Notes under the pieces: generated by a model | What the model saw: only the letters and a program-made list of their open reading frames with translations | Told to the model about the DNA's origin: nothing | The model's database searches: none | Shown: positions 1 to 10,334 of the stretch, piece by piece | Numbering within the stretch: the stretch's first letter is position 1 | Layout: each line of letters starts with the position of its first letter | Made by a program: the position numbers and the translations under genes | NCBI GenBank assembly: GCA_930367215.1 | Contig: OV884057.1 | Coordinates: forward strand, 205,705,621 to 205,769,620 | Length of the DNA stretch: 64,000 bases | Direction of reading: 5' to 3' | Source of the DNA: Pollenia angustigena | Lineage: Eukaryota; Arthropoda; Insecta; Diptera; Polleniidae

Positions 1-1143
1 CAATGTCAAAGTAAATTTGTTTAGAAGCCCATAATTGCGTTTTTTTTTTAAACTATAAAATAAAAACAAGCATACAAAATATTTAAAAATATATCTTAAC
101 AATTTATAATTCTAATACAAGTTAAGCACTGGCGTTTAAAATTCATAGAAATCGCAACAACTTATGTAAATGGTTTTCCTCGACTCATGTTTAGCAACAT
201 GTTTAATTTTAATGAGTTATTTAACAACTTGATTTTGGGTTTTTTTCTTTATATTTCTTTAATTATCATGACGTTTTCAGTTATTAATAACTTAAAAAAT
301 AATTATATAAAAAATCGTAAAGTGGCAAAAGAGCGAAAAAAAAAATTAAAACAATTTATGGCATGTCTTGTATTTCGCTTTTAGTTTTTATTTTCTGGGT
401 AAATCGTAACACGCAATTTTTGATTATTTCTGCCTCTTAAAGTTGGGGGTTTTTATGAATGAATGAATCATATATGGTGGTAAGCAGGCTATTTGCCACT
501 AAAAGCAACACCAACACCAAAACCAAATCAATATTTGTTTAGCAAATGGTTTGAAAGCTTACAATTTTTTTTTGTTTGTTTTTCTGTTACTAACTGGGCT
601 AGAGATAAAATAATATTGGATTTTTAATTTTTATGGTTATTATATATTATAAAAAAAAATGAACAATTCTATTTGCGACATACAATAAATGTCCTTTAAA
701 CAAGTTCCTTTAACATGATTTGAAAAAATATTAAAAAACAAGTTAACATTTTTGAAAGCAGCATGCTGCCGGCTTCACCTTCTAAATTCAAAATCTGCAT
801 AAACATTAATTTTTTAGGTTTGAAGTAACTAGCAACATGCTGGCTACATTTTGATTTATTTAAGACTTTGTATAATGACTTTGAGCTGCTTTTTTTAATA
901 CAAAAAATGTACTTTATTACTTTAAGTTCCTATTTTTGAAGGAAATAAGCAAATAATTTGCATTAAAAAGCTTTAAACTTTAGAACAACCATTTAAATGA
1001 CTTAAAATTTTTAATAAAATAAACAATTTTTTAAAATGTTTAAAAAATTTAACATAAAATGTTTTTTTTTTTAAATTTTGGGTTTTAAAATATTTTCTTT
1101 ATTTAGTTGTTTAAAATTCTACATTTAAATTCTTTCCCTCGCA
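1..1143. other. AT-rich non-coding stretch
   Basis: No gene or clear mobile element is visible. A 65-codon open frame at 187-384 encodes mostly Phe, Leu, Asn and Lys, as expected from AT-rich chance sequence. The only structured spots are small palindromes near 758-769 (GCAGCATGCTGC) and 826-840. Confidence 0.6.
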
Positions 1144-1278
1144 TTAATAAACGATTATTTAGGGGGTAAAAAAATTTTTGAAATTTTGAAAATTCAAAAA
1201 ACTTTATATGAAAATTTTCTCAACGCAAGGTGAAGTGAACAACAAAATTACCCCCTAAATTTAACAAACGTTTATTAA
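1144..1278. mobile_element. MITE, 135 bp, inverted ends
   Basis: The left arm starts TTAATAAACG and contains TTTAGGGGGTAA. The right arm is its imperfect reverse complement and ends TTACCCCCTAAA then CGTTTATTAA. Arms are about 26-36 bp with small differences and there is no coding capacity. The superfamily is not assigned. Confidence 0.6.
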
Positions 1279-1550
1279 GTCAAAATTTCATAGAAAATTT
1301 GTTTTGTAAACCTTAATTAGATAAAAAAGTAATTGTATGAATACGACAGTTTATGTTTAATTTTAAGCCAAGCAACAAATTTACAATAAAGCATCTGCAA
1401 CATGTTGCTTGCAACTTTTAGGTTAAAGCCTAGTACTCTGTTAGAACCTGCGAAAAATGTTGAGCAACATTGATTAATTCACATGAAAATTTTGTAATGT
1501 ATCAATATTATCTATCCTGCAAGTATGCAACATTATTTTTGAATGTAACC

Positions 1551-1709
1551 TGGCGTTTACATTTGGCAGTACTGGCCAGACAGTAAGCATATACATATTA
1601 GTTGGCGAAACAATGCAAAAACAAAATAGCTGTAAAAGTGTTTATGTATAAGTGAAAAAGTTTGAATGAATTGTTACTGTCTTGCCAGTACTGGCAAATG
1701 TAAACGCCA
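1551..1709. mobile_element. MITE, 159 bp, ~36-bp terminal inverted repeats
   Basis: The ends TGGCGTTTACATTTG and CAAATGTAAACGCCA are inverted copies and continue inward through the palindrome CCAGTACTGG to about 36 bp. Flanks TGTAACC and TGTAAGC match at 6 of 7 positions, a plausible decayed target duplication. It is nested in the 1427-2744 element. Confidence 0.7.
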
Positions 1710-1722
1710 TGTAAGCAAAACC

Positions 1723-2349
1723 ATAGATGGGGGTAGTACAATAAATGTTGACTTAAATCAACATTGTACTCTCACTAAATAAAACTGCAATAAATTATTT
1801 TTTACAAATTTGTACCAGCTTTAGTGATGAGGTATTTTTTTTTACTAGCACAAAAAAAATTAATTGGTATTGTAAATTTTTTCACTATGTATCACTAACT
1901 GTGATTGTCTGCATAAAATCTGCACTCAATCCAAATTTGTAGTTCAAAATTTGAACTTGCAATGAAAAAGCTGTACGAAAACATAATATCACTCAAATTT
2001 AAAAAAATTTAATTTTGTACTTGCATGGTTTTCGTTTTTTCCGATGATATGCATAATCATAGAAAATTAAACTAAATGAAATTTTGTCAATAACGGAATA
2101 ATTCTTGGATTTAATCATGCAAACACAAGTTTTGTATTTTAAATTGTGTGCAAAATTTTTAGTCAAATAAGTGATGAAAAAAAATTGCAATAAACTGATG
2201 ATTGCTTGATTTTAAATCAAACTATTTTTTTAGCACAAAATGTTTAACAAGTGACTAATGTGTAGTGAGATTGAAAATTTTCAGATCATCACATAACATT
2301 AACAAAATTATTACAATAATTTTTAACAGGTGCACTACCCCATCTATGA
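1723..2349. mobile_element. Nonautonomous DNA transposon, 627 bp
   Basis: The left end ATAGATGGGGGTAGTACA mirrors the right end GTGCACTACCCCATCTAT. CAAAACC lies immediately outside on each side (1716-1722 and 2350-2356), consistent with a 7-8 bp target duplication as in hAT-like elements. Internal sequence is AT-rich with no transposase similarity. Nested in the 1427-2744 element, directly beside the 1551-1709 MITE. Confidence 0.6.
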
Positions 2350-2552
2350 CAAAACCATTTGTTTTGCTGAATGTCATTAAAAAAAGTAAACAATTTTATT
2401 TTAATTATTTTCTATAGTAAAAACAAAAAAATTTCATTTGATTATTAATTTTGGCACTTTTCTACATTTTTATTTTTGAAACGCTTGTTATAAACTCCAC
2501 TTCACAAAAACAAAATAAAAAATTACAAAAAATGATTAGTTGTTGCTTAAAA

Positions 2553-2593
2553 TTCCGTGCGAAATGATAGGAGCTGCACTTGTTTCGCACGGA
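2553..2593. repeat. Perfect 12-bp-stem hairpin
   Basis: TTCCGTGCGAAA at 2553-2564 and TTTCGCACGGAA at 2582-2593 form a perfect stem around a 17-nt loop. It lies in the right subterminal part of the 1427-2744 element; a related TTTCGCACGAAA occurs about 120 bp further right. Confidence 0.7.
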
Positions 2594-2747
2594 AAATAAA
2601 AATGTTGCTAGAAACATTTCGCATGTTTTTCGTATATAAACAGAGTACAACTCTATCAACAGTTTTTCGTTTGTATTTCACAGAATTTTTTTTATATTGA
2701 GTTTGAAAACATTTCGCACGAAATACAGAACAGAGTACCAGGCTTAA

Positions 2748-3393
2748 CTAGAAATTGCAATTAAAATTTTTTTTTTTATAAAATTATTAAAAATATTAAA
2801 AAAAAAAATATTTACAAAAATGTTTGCAGCATGTCGCTAGCAACATTTTACATTTTTAAATAGAACAAAAATTTGTTTAATATACTTAAAAAATATAGCA
2901 ACAAAACATTTTAAGCAAAAAGTTTTAGGAACATGTTGCTAGCAACAAGTTAAAATTAATATGCAAAAACTTTTAATTTAAGTCCAAATTTGATTACAAT
3001 CCTAAGACTTATTTTAAAAAACAATAAGCACAGTTTAAGCATTAGCTGCCATATTTAAAAAAAAAATCACAACTAAATTTCCATACTCCTTTTCCTTTAA
3101 AAAGATTTCAAATTCAATTTAGTTTTTTTTTTTGAATACGACAATAAAAAAAATCTATTTTTAAGTTTGATAAAACTTAAAAATTTTTTTAATTTCACTG
3201 TAAGTAAGAATTACTTAATTTCTGGAACAAAATAAACTCAAAGAAAATCTTTAAATAAAACCCAGCATGATTTTAACAAGACCTGCCTGACATGTAACAA
3301 TTTAATCTAAATACGTCAGTTATAATAAAAACATCTCAATACATAATACTTTTACTATCACGAAAAATATTTTACCAAATATACAACAAGTAT
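2748..3393. other. AT-rich non-coding stretch
   Basis: No coding signal. It contains two copies of the GTTGCTAGCAAC-type palindrome (2831-2846 and 2932-2947) and homopolymer runs. Confidence 0.6.
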
Positions 3394-3570
3394 ATCGTTG
3401 GCCTAATGTAGAAAGGCCCTAACTCACATAATTGCAACTTGAGAGGAGAAGATAAAAACATTATAGAAACTTTAAGAAACGTAATTTAAAATTGCTTGTA
3501 AACCGGTTAATTTTGATACTTTTGCATTCAAAAAAATTGAGTTAGGGCTTTTCTTCATGACGTCAACGAT
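3394..3570. mobile_element. MITE, 177 bp
   Basis: The left arm reads ATCGTTGGCC then GAAAGGCCCTAACTCA. The right arm reads TGAGTTAGGGCTTTTC then GTCAACGAT, an imperfect inverted copy of about 36 bp. ATAT lies at both boundaries. Non-coding; superfamily unknown. Confidence 0.6.
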
Positions 3571-4263
3571 ATTGTACTCCATGGATAATAATAGATTTGT
3601 GCCACAAGCATATTGTTTCAAGTGACACACTTAAAATTTGTTTTCTATTTTGTCTATAACAAAAAAAGGTAATTTGAGTATTTAAGGATCATTATGATTT
3701 TGTTTTTAGGTAGAATAAAAAAAAACTGTTTCTGACTAAATGAAAAGAGACAAAAAGTTATTTTCTGTTTGTTTTGTAGTAAAAAAAAAAAAAAAAATTA
3801 ATCATAAATATGTCAGGGCAAAATCTTTTTCTTCTTCTTCATGTTGCTGATGATATTTAATTTTTTTTTAAATTAAAATAGATTCTCTTCGGTTCTTTCA
3901 ATGATTTTGTTGTTTAAAATGTTTTTCTCATTTTTTTTTATTTAATAATCTATTTATAAATTTTATAATAAGTTTTTTGTTTTATGAATGACAGATATTT
4001 TTAAAAACAGAAAAATTATTGTTTTCTTTGTTGTTAACGCAAAAATTATTAAAAATGTATAGAGATTACAATAAAATTAACATATAAATAAAAAATTGAA
4101 AAGGCAAATAACCCCTTTAAATGAAAAAAAGTACCCTCATGTCTTAAGAACTTTTTTTATGTTCATATATGTATATGTAGAAAGTAATATGATAAAAAAT
4201 ATTAATATTAAATTAAAGATTATTTTAAAGAAAAAAATCATGACTAATTTGGTTTTACAAGTT
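3571..4263. other. AT-rich non-coding stretch
   Basis: Only AT-rich sequence is seen, with a run of A at about 3781-3797 and a CTT microsatellite near 3828. No supported gene. Confidence 0.6.
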
Positions 4264-4266
4264 TTA

Positions 4267-4404
4267 CAGCCAGTCCCACGATGTAGCACGTTAACGTTCG
4301 CATAGAAAATAACATTTAAAACAAAAACAAAATTTAGAAATTGTTTTTGTTTTAAATGTAATTTTCTATGCGAACGTTAACGTGTGACATCGTGGGATTG
4401 GCTG
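4267..4404. mobile_element. Snap-back MITE, ~65-bp arms, TTA duplication
   Basis: The left arm starts CAGCCAGTCCCACGATGT and the right arm ends with its near-perfect complement (ACATCGTGGGATTGGCTG). The arms meet around a ~10-nt loop near 4332-4342 and differ at only a few positions, including across GTTAACGTTCGCATAG. TTA flanks both sides (4264-4266 and 4405-4407), suggesting a PIF/Harbinger-type insertion. Transcribed RNA would form one long hairpin. Confidence 0.75.
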
Positions 4405-4407
4405 TTA

Positions 4408-6163
4408 ATTTAATTGTTTTTTTTTCAATATTACTTGGATTTAAGCCAATTTAAACACAGATTTTTTTTCAATATTTTGTTCATGAATTAGAAAAATAAA
4501 TTATTTTACAGATATTTTAAAAATATAGAATCATTTATTGAAACGTTTTTGCTTTTAGGTTGTTTAAACGGGGATAAAAAAAATCATAACACCTACCACG
4601 TGTCTGAAAATATTTGTTTTTTTTTCACTTGATTTTATAAGGAAAAGAAAATTTTACAAAAATTGCAAGGTTATTTCAAAAGACTTAAAGAAAAATATTA
4701 ATAAATTTTTTTTTCAAGCTTTTTGAAAATTTTTTGAATTACCATAAACTAAAAAACGTGATAATTTTAAAACATTTTTAACAAAGTTATGGTAATTTCT
4801 TGTTTAAAAAAAAAAAAATAGGCCATAAATTTATAAAAACAAATAACAAGAAGCACGAAGAAAGCAATAAAGTTTATTAAAAAAAAAAAAAAAAAAAAAA
4901 AAACGCCAAATTAACAATCCAAAATAAAACCCACCTTATTACAAAGTTAAAATATGATAATATAATAATTGTTAACATACTGTAAACTATAGATAAAAAG
5001 CCAAAATATTTACTAAACATCTTTAAATTGTTTAAAAATACTTTAACATTCAAAAAACCCCGTTAAAGGTTCTTTACAATCCTAAAAGACCCATATGGCA
5101 ACTTTAATATACATACCATGAAAATAAAATAAAAACATCAATAACAACAACTTCATGTACTAAGAATTTACAGTGTAAATTTTACACACATACATACATT
5201 AACTTAGGCTTAAATTAAGCAAAGCCAGCCATAATCTCTTTCTCTCAAACTAATGCTCTTGTAAACAAAGGTAAACAACCAACAAAAACAATAGCAAATA
5301 ACCGTTATTTTGAAATGTGGGCCTACAACACAAACAATTTTCTGAATAATGTAGATAGTCAACTAAAAGTACTGCCAGAAAAATGATCCTTAAATCTTTA
5401 ATTTTTAAAGAAGAAACTGAAAAATTCAACAATTTTAAACAAAAGACCTCAAAGGGTTCATGTATACTAATCAAAATAAATTAAGATTAATGTTATGGCC
5501 AAACAAATTAATAACGAATTCAAAATTGTATTTTTCTTTTACAAAACACAATTACAACCTTTAACAAACAATTTCATTTGATTAAAAAAAAAATTATCTT
5601 TGTTGTTTATTTTCATTAATAAATAATATAATATTTACAAAAAAATACAAAAACAACCACAAAAAGTTTACACCTTTATAAAACCAGTACAAACTGGTAT
5701 TTAAATAAAAAAAAAAAAAAAAAAAAACATTCACAATTTATGCCAAAATCAGCAAATATTAAAAAAAAAACAACAACAACTACTATACAAAACCTTAAAA
5801 ATTTAAAATTTTTAACAAAATAAAAACTGCTAACAAACAAAAAATATACAATAAAAAAAAAGCCAGAAAATTAAGGCAGCAGACATGTTGTTTTTTATTT
5901 AGTCACAATAGGCTTGTTTTAAAATGATAAAATAACAAAAACAACAACAACTACATACTTATATTTACATAAATGTAATTATGTATTATAATTTCTTGAA
6001 GTTAAAAATAGTAAAAACTATTTTTTTTCTTTGTTGGCAAAATTTCAAATTTTGAAAACAAACATAAATGTTTTTGTAATAAAAAAAGCTTTATTTTTAT
6101 AATTGTCTTGTTAATTTTTTAAAGAAAACTGTATAAAAGATTGTCTTAATGATTTTGATATTC

Positions 6164-6194
<31 letters not shown>

Positions 6195-6553
6195 CTAGCT
6201 GTTGGTCATTCATGAATTTATTTAGGTATTTAAAAAATAGAGGAAATGAAAAAATATATATTTTATTTATTACAATTAATTTGAAGATATGTTAGAAAAT
6301 CTTAATTTTTTTTATAATTAAATTAAAAAAAAAAAAATAACACTTACTTTATTTAAAATCTAATAAACAACCTTTTTTTGTTGCTTAAGCAACATGTTGA
6401 AGGGAGGAATCTTTGCCAAAACAACCTTAAAAGTACTTTTTTTATTTACAGAAGCCAGAGAACAATTTATTTTAATTGTATTTAAAGCCTTTTTCGCTAT
6501 AGCGGGCTGAAGGTATACGTTACTATTGACTGATAAAATAAGTTAGAATTAAA
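4408..6553. other. AT-rich non-coding stretch with microsatellites
   Basis: No gene is supported. It holds long A runs (about 4880-4902 and 5708-5726), a TATG microsatellite at 6165-6193 and one GTTGCTTAAGCAAC palindrome at 6380-6393. A short minus-strand open frame at 5250-5474 shows no recognisable domain. Confidence 0.6.
6165..6193. repeat. (TATG)n microsatellite
   Basis: About seven tandem TATG units. Confidence 0.9.
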
Positions 6554-6561
6554 TTTGTAAC

Positions 6562-6772
6562 CAGGGTTTAAAAAACTGCATTCGAGACCAAAAACTGTCC
6601 AACAAAAAATGAAAATTTGTCTACAATTTGTCGCTTTTTGATTTGGTTTGACAGCGACTGTTTACATTTATTGAATTAGAAGTAAAAGCAAAGTTAATTT
6701 TTGGCCAATGACAAATGAAGAAGTGGAAGAAATGGCAGTTTTTTTACTTTGACTGCAGTCTTTTAAACGCTG
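6562..6772. mobile_element. hAT-type MITE, 211 bp, perfect 8-bp duplication
   Basis: The ends CAGGGTTTAAAAAACTGCA and TGCAGTCTTTTAAACGCTG are inverted copies. The 8-mer TTTGTAAC lies directly outside both ends (6554-6561 and 6773-6780). An 8-bp duplication with CAG-starting ends is the hAT signature. The interior has no transposase. Confidence 0.8.
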
Positions 6773-6780
6773 TTTGTAAC

Positions 6781-8012
6781 ATAATTATAGTAAATGTTCA
6801 TTAGGACTTTCTGTTTAGATGTTGCTAGCAACATAAATATGTGTATCAATCTAAACCTAAGCAAAATTTGGCTCAACTTTAGTCACAACTAATTTGTTAA
6901 ATTATCATTACAAATCAATTTTTTTTTAAAACTTTAACATTTTGAAGACAAATTCATAAATTTTGTAATAAGTAAAAAGAATCCGCTTGAAAATTGTCTG
7001 GTTTAAACTTAAATAAAACAATTTGCTAGTTTGCTGATGAACAATCTAATGAATCACTAAAAAACCACAAAATTAAATATTTATTTATAAAGAAAAAACA
7101 TTGAAGACAATCAATATAGACACTTTTCAAATAACTGCCAGAGTCTGACCAACGCAATTGGATGCCAAATAATAAGAAAAATGTTAAGAGGCGTCTAAAT
7201 TCTTTAATAACCCAAAATTTTTGTAAAACAATAAAATTGGCCTCAAACGGAGCAATTTTAAGCAGCAGGTAGTTTTTTTTTTTTTTTTTTTTTTTTGTTT
7301 CAAACAAGTGCCTTTTAGTCTAAACTCAAATTTTCTATAACTTTGAAACAAACAAAAATTTCAAGAGCATTAGTTTATCGATTTAAAATTTGTCAATTTC
7401 CAATATTCGAATCCCACATGTTTGCTACAAACAAAATAAATGTGGGTGCTGCGCCATAACAATTTGTATATCAGAAATGATGTTGTCTAATATTTTTAAG
7501 CGTTTTTGAAATAAATTTTTTATAGTTTGTATAAAATGATATTGTCTCAATGTTAGATAGATAAAACATAAAGTGTAAAAGAAAATAAACTACAATAAAT
7601 TTTTATACATGCATTTAGAATTGATGTGGTTTTCATTGAAAATTTTATGATTTACATTGAGAATACTTGCACAAATTTCTGAAAATTGTGTTCTTTTTTA
7701 ATTTTAATCTAAAATCATTTGAAAACAAATTATTATTAAAAAAAATTAAGTTCATTATATAAAATTTTTAACAAAATTTACATCAAAAGTATTATGTTTT
7801 TGAAAGAAACCAACCAGTATGTAGATTTGTAACCTCCCACACCTTTTATTGTAAAATCGATTAAGTCTGTTAATGTAAAAAATTTAAAAAGAAAAAAATC
7901 TGATTTCTTGATTAAAAAAAAATTCATTTTATTACGTTAAAACTTCTAAAAAAATGCATTTAAAAGTTTTACTTTGAATAAACAGCTCAAAAATTAGTCA
8001 CAAACTTTAAAG
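6781..8012. other. AT-rich non-coding stretch
   Basis: No supported gene. It holds a palindrome ATGTTGCTAGCAACAT (6819-6834), a ~28-bp T run (about 7269-7296) and a small hairpin with CCCACAT/ATGTGGG stems near 7423-7446. A 93-codon minus frame at 7026-7307 begins in the T run and shows no domain. Confidence 0.6.
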
Positions 8013-9007
8013 TTTGCGCAAATTTTCAAGCTTAAGTTAACAAAATTATTTATTCAAAACTGTTTTACCGATTTTTTCCAATATTTGTTTTATTTTAATT
8101 TAGTTTAGTTCTTCGAAAATTTTACACACAAAATTGGAAAATCAATTCTTAGAGTTTGCGCAAACCCAAAATTTCGAAAAAAATCAAGAATTTTACTAAC
8201 ATTTTCCAAGCTTTAATACAATATTTAATAAAATATGTAGAAGTTTCTGTTAAGGCGTTTTCCCAAAAACCTCTGCTTAAAGTTATAGATCACTATATTT
8301 AAAAATGTTATAGGTTCTTTGTTTCTGAGTTTGCGCAAAGCTAAAGGGAGGAGGTGGAAAAATTATTGATTATATAAAGAAAAAGAAAATTACTGTCTTG
8401 AATTGATAGTTGGCAATATTTGTGCATTATATTAACGCAGTTTTTTATAAAATTTATTATGCAAGAACACAGAGTTTGTGCAAGTTTAAAAACTGCGCAA
8501 ATACAAGGTGATTTTTTTTTATAAAAAATTTTTGTTATTACTGTCTATTTAAAATGTATTCGAATTAAATTAAAAAAATTTAATAGAAATATTTTTATTT
8601 GGTTACTCAAAGTTTGCGCAAATTTTAAAAATTAAACAAAAAATTCCAAAATTTTTTTTTTTAAGAGAAATTAAGTTTTTTTGAACAGATTAAACTTATA
8701 TGCAGTTTGATATATCTTCTTTAAATTAAATGCAATTTTTGTAGTTTGCGCAAATTTATAACTTTTTTTTTTAGTTATGTATATAGAATATTTTATTATA
8801 ATACAGATAATATTATTTTTATGCAATTTTTTCTGTGCCTTTAAAGTTTGCGCAAATTTGATTTTAAGCCATTACAAAAATTTGCGCAAATTTGTTTATT
8901 CTTAGAATTTTTTTAGAGTCTGAGTTTTAAAATTTCTTCCAAGTTTTTTCGTCTTATTAGTACTTGTGTAATTTAATTTTTTATTGTATCTTGTGAGTTT
9001 GCGCAAA
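8013..9007. repeat. Cluster of TTTGCGCAAA palindromes
   Basis: Eight perfect copies start at 8013, 8155, 8330, 8613, 8745, 8847, 8881 and 8998. Two one- or two-base variants start at 8475 (TTTGTGCAAG) and 8492 (ACTGCGCAAA). Several intervals fall between 132 and 145 bp (8013-8155, 8330-8475, 8475-8613, 8613-8745), suggesting a decayed tandem unit. The core TTGCGCAA matches the known C/EBP-family bZIP palindrome. Sequence between copies is otherwise ordinary AT-rich DNA. Either a homotypic binding-site cluster or a degenerate minisatellite would explain it. Confidence 0.8.
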
Positions 9008-9394
9008 CTTGAAAGGAAAATGGTGGACAAAAGCTTTTTTGAGTAATTGGCGTTAACACAAAAGCTTTCTACAACAATGATTAAGTCTTAATAATGAAAG
9101 GTTTTGCTTTAATTTTACATTTTGATTATGTTTTAAAGTTTTTTGTTGCAATTACTACTTTAATAAAAATATAAAAAAATTGCAATTAATAACACATTTT
9201 TAAGTATAAAATATTTTTTTTTTTTTTAATTTCTTTGGGTTTTTTTAAACTAATTTTTAATATATGAAATGTTTAAAGATTTTTTATATATTATTTCTTT
9301 TTTAGTTTTTAAGTTTTTATTAATTTTTTTTCTTTTTAATTTTTACTTTAAAGTTTTATTGAAATTGTTCATTAAACGGTTTCTTCTTTGGAAT
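9008..9394. other. AT-rich non-coding stretch
   Basis: Nothing recognisable; T runs and an 84-codon open frame (9269-9523) of low-complexity Phe/Leu composition that overlaps the following hairpin. Confidence 0.6.
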
Positions 9395-9500
9395 CACACT
9401 GTAAAAGTTTTCTTTCAGAAAGTCTTATGCTTATTTTTAAGAGGGGAAGAGAACATGTTAGTTTTCTATCCCTTTTCTGAAAGAAAACTTCCATTGTGTA
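9395..9500. repeat. Foldback sequence, ~28-bp arms
   Basis: The left arm contains AAGTTTTCTTTCAGAAA and the right arm TTTCTGAAAGAAAACTT. Flanking parts (CACACTG and TTGTGTAA) are only partly complementary. Probably a small MITE. Confidence 0.55.
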
Positions 9501-10232
9501 AACCCAGACTTAGAAAAATATAGATTTAAAGATTTTTAAAAGTTTTATCCGATTTTATTTTCACAAGATTTTACATTTGAAACATTTTATTGTTACTACT
9601 TTTAGTTTTTAATAATATTATATAACTTTTTGTTTAAATTTCAATTTAATTATTTTAGGATTTTTTTCAAGCTATACAATAAACTTTAATGATTAATGTT
9701 AAATTTTTATAATTAGAATTTTTCACTTTAAATATTTCTCTTGTTTTTTAATTTTAGAAATTTTTTTATTTACAAGTTTAATTTGCATATTTTTTGGGTT
9801 TTGAATATGTTTTAAATTTCAAACTTTTATTTAAGTTTTTCAGGTTTCTTTTATTTTTAAATTGTAATTTTTTAAATTTTGTTATTCAGCTTTAATTTTA
9901 AATTGATTGCAGCTTTAATGTTTTAATTGTAAAAGTTTTTAATTGCAATTTTTTTGTTCAAAATTTTCTGATTTTTTTTTTATCGATTTTTTCAAGACAT
10001 TAACACCAATTACTCATATTTTTTGTTGTTTTTATACTAGATTTACATTATTTCTTAATTACTTTTTAGCTTTTTTTCTCTTTTAGTTGTTATGTTTCTA
10101 CACTTTTCCATTTCTCGTTGATTTAAGTTTAACTAAATTTGTGCAAAATCAATAAAAATTTATAAGTGATTAAAAAAGAGAAAAAAAACCACTGCAAAAA
10201 TATAAAACATAGTACCAAATTTTTATACGTAC
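9501..10232. other. AT-rich, T-rich stretch; possible intron of the minus-strand exon
   Basis: No coding signal. If the exon at 10233-10334 is real, this is the start of its downstream intron on the minus strand. I found no convincing further exon of that gene down to position 1. Confidence 0.5.
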
Positions 10233-10334
10233 TTTAGCATTTGGCACCATCACATAGCAGGGGCTGGCCTGGCCCTTTTGCCAAATTTCATATAACCAAT
10301 TTTCTGGTTGACGCATCGACATGGTACCCAACAT
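10233..10334 (-). CDS. Candidate protein-coding exon, 34 codons, strong 5' splice site
   Basis: The gene and its product are not recognised. On the minus strand, ATG (10334-10332) opens a 34-codon frame beginning MLGTMSMRQPENW, with LYEIWQKGQ in the middle and ending MVPNAK. It is followed at once by GTACGT (from 10232), an excellent donor in phase 0. The segment is clearly richer in G+C than its AT-rich surroundings and has mixed, protein-like composition with three Trp/Tyr-type aromatics and no low complexity. The context ACAATAAAATG suits a fly start codon, and a second Met follows five codons in. The frame also runs upstream of the first ATG without a stop for some codons, so a 3' splice site instead of a true start cannot be excluded. 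It is likely an isoform-specific first coding exon. A chance frame is the alternative. Confidence 0.5.

Larger units (their letters stand above)
1427..2744. mobile_element. Composite element with TAA-flanked inverted ends
   Basis: The left end AGCCTAGTACTCTGTT (1427) and the right end AACAGAGTACCAGGCT (to 2744) are inverted copies, and both lead inward to GCGAAA-type sequence. TAA flanks both sides (1424-1426 and 2745-2747), so a 3-bp duplication of the PIF/Harbinger type is inferred. Two other MITEs (1551-1709 and 1723-2349) sit inside, leaving about 530 bp of original element. A perfect 12-bp-stem hairpin lies at 2553-2593 (TTCCGTGCGAAA and its complement). No transposase is visible. Confidence 0.55.

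Noticed and set aside
7026..7307. 93-codon minus-strand open frame
   Set aside because: It begins in a T/A homopolymer run, has no domain and ordinary AT-rich composition.
8013..9007. CRISPR-like array (regular short repeats)
   Set aside because: The repeat is a 10-bp palindrome with irregular spacing in eukaryotic DNA, not a 24-40-bp repeat with unique equal spacers.
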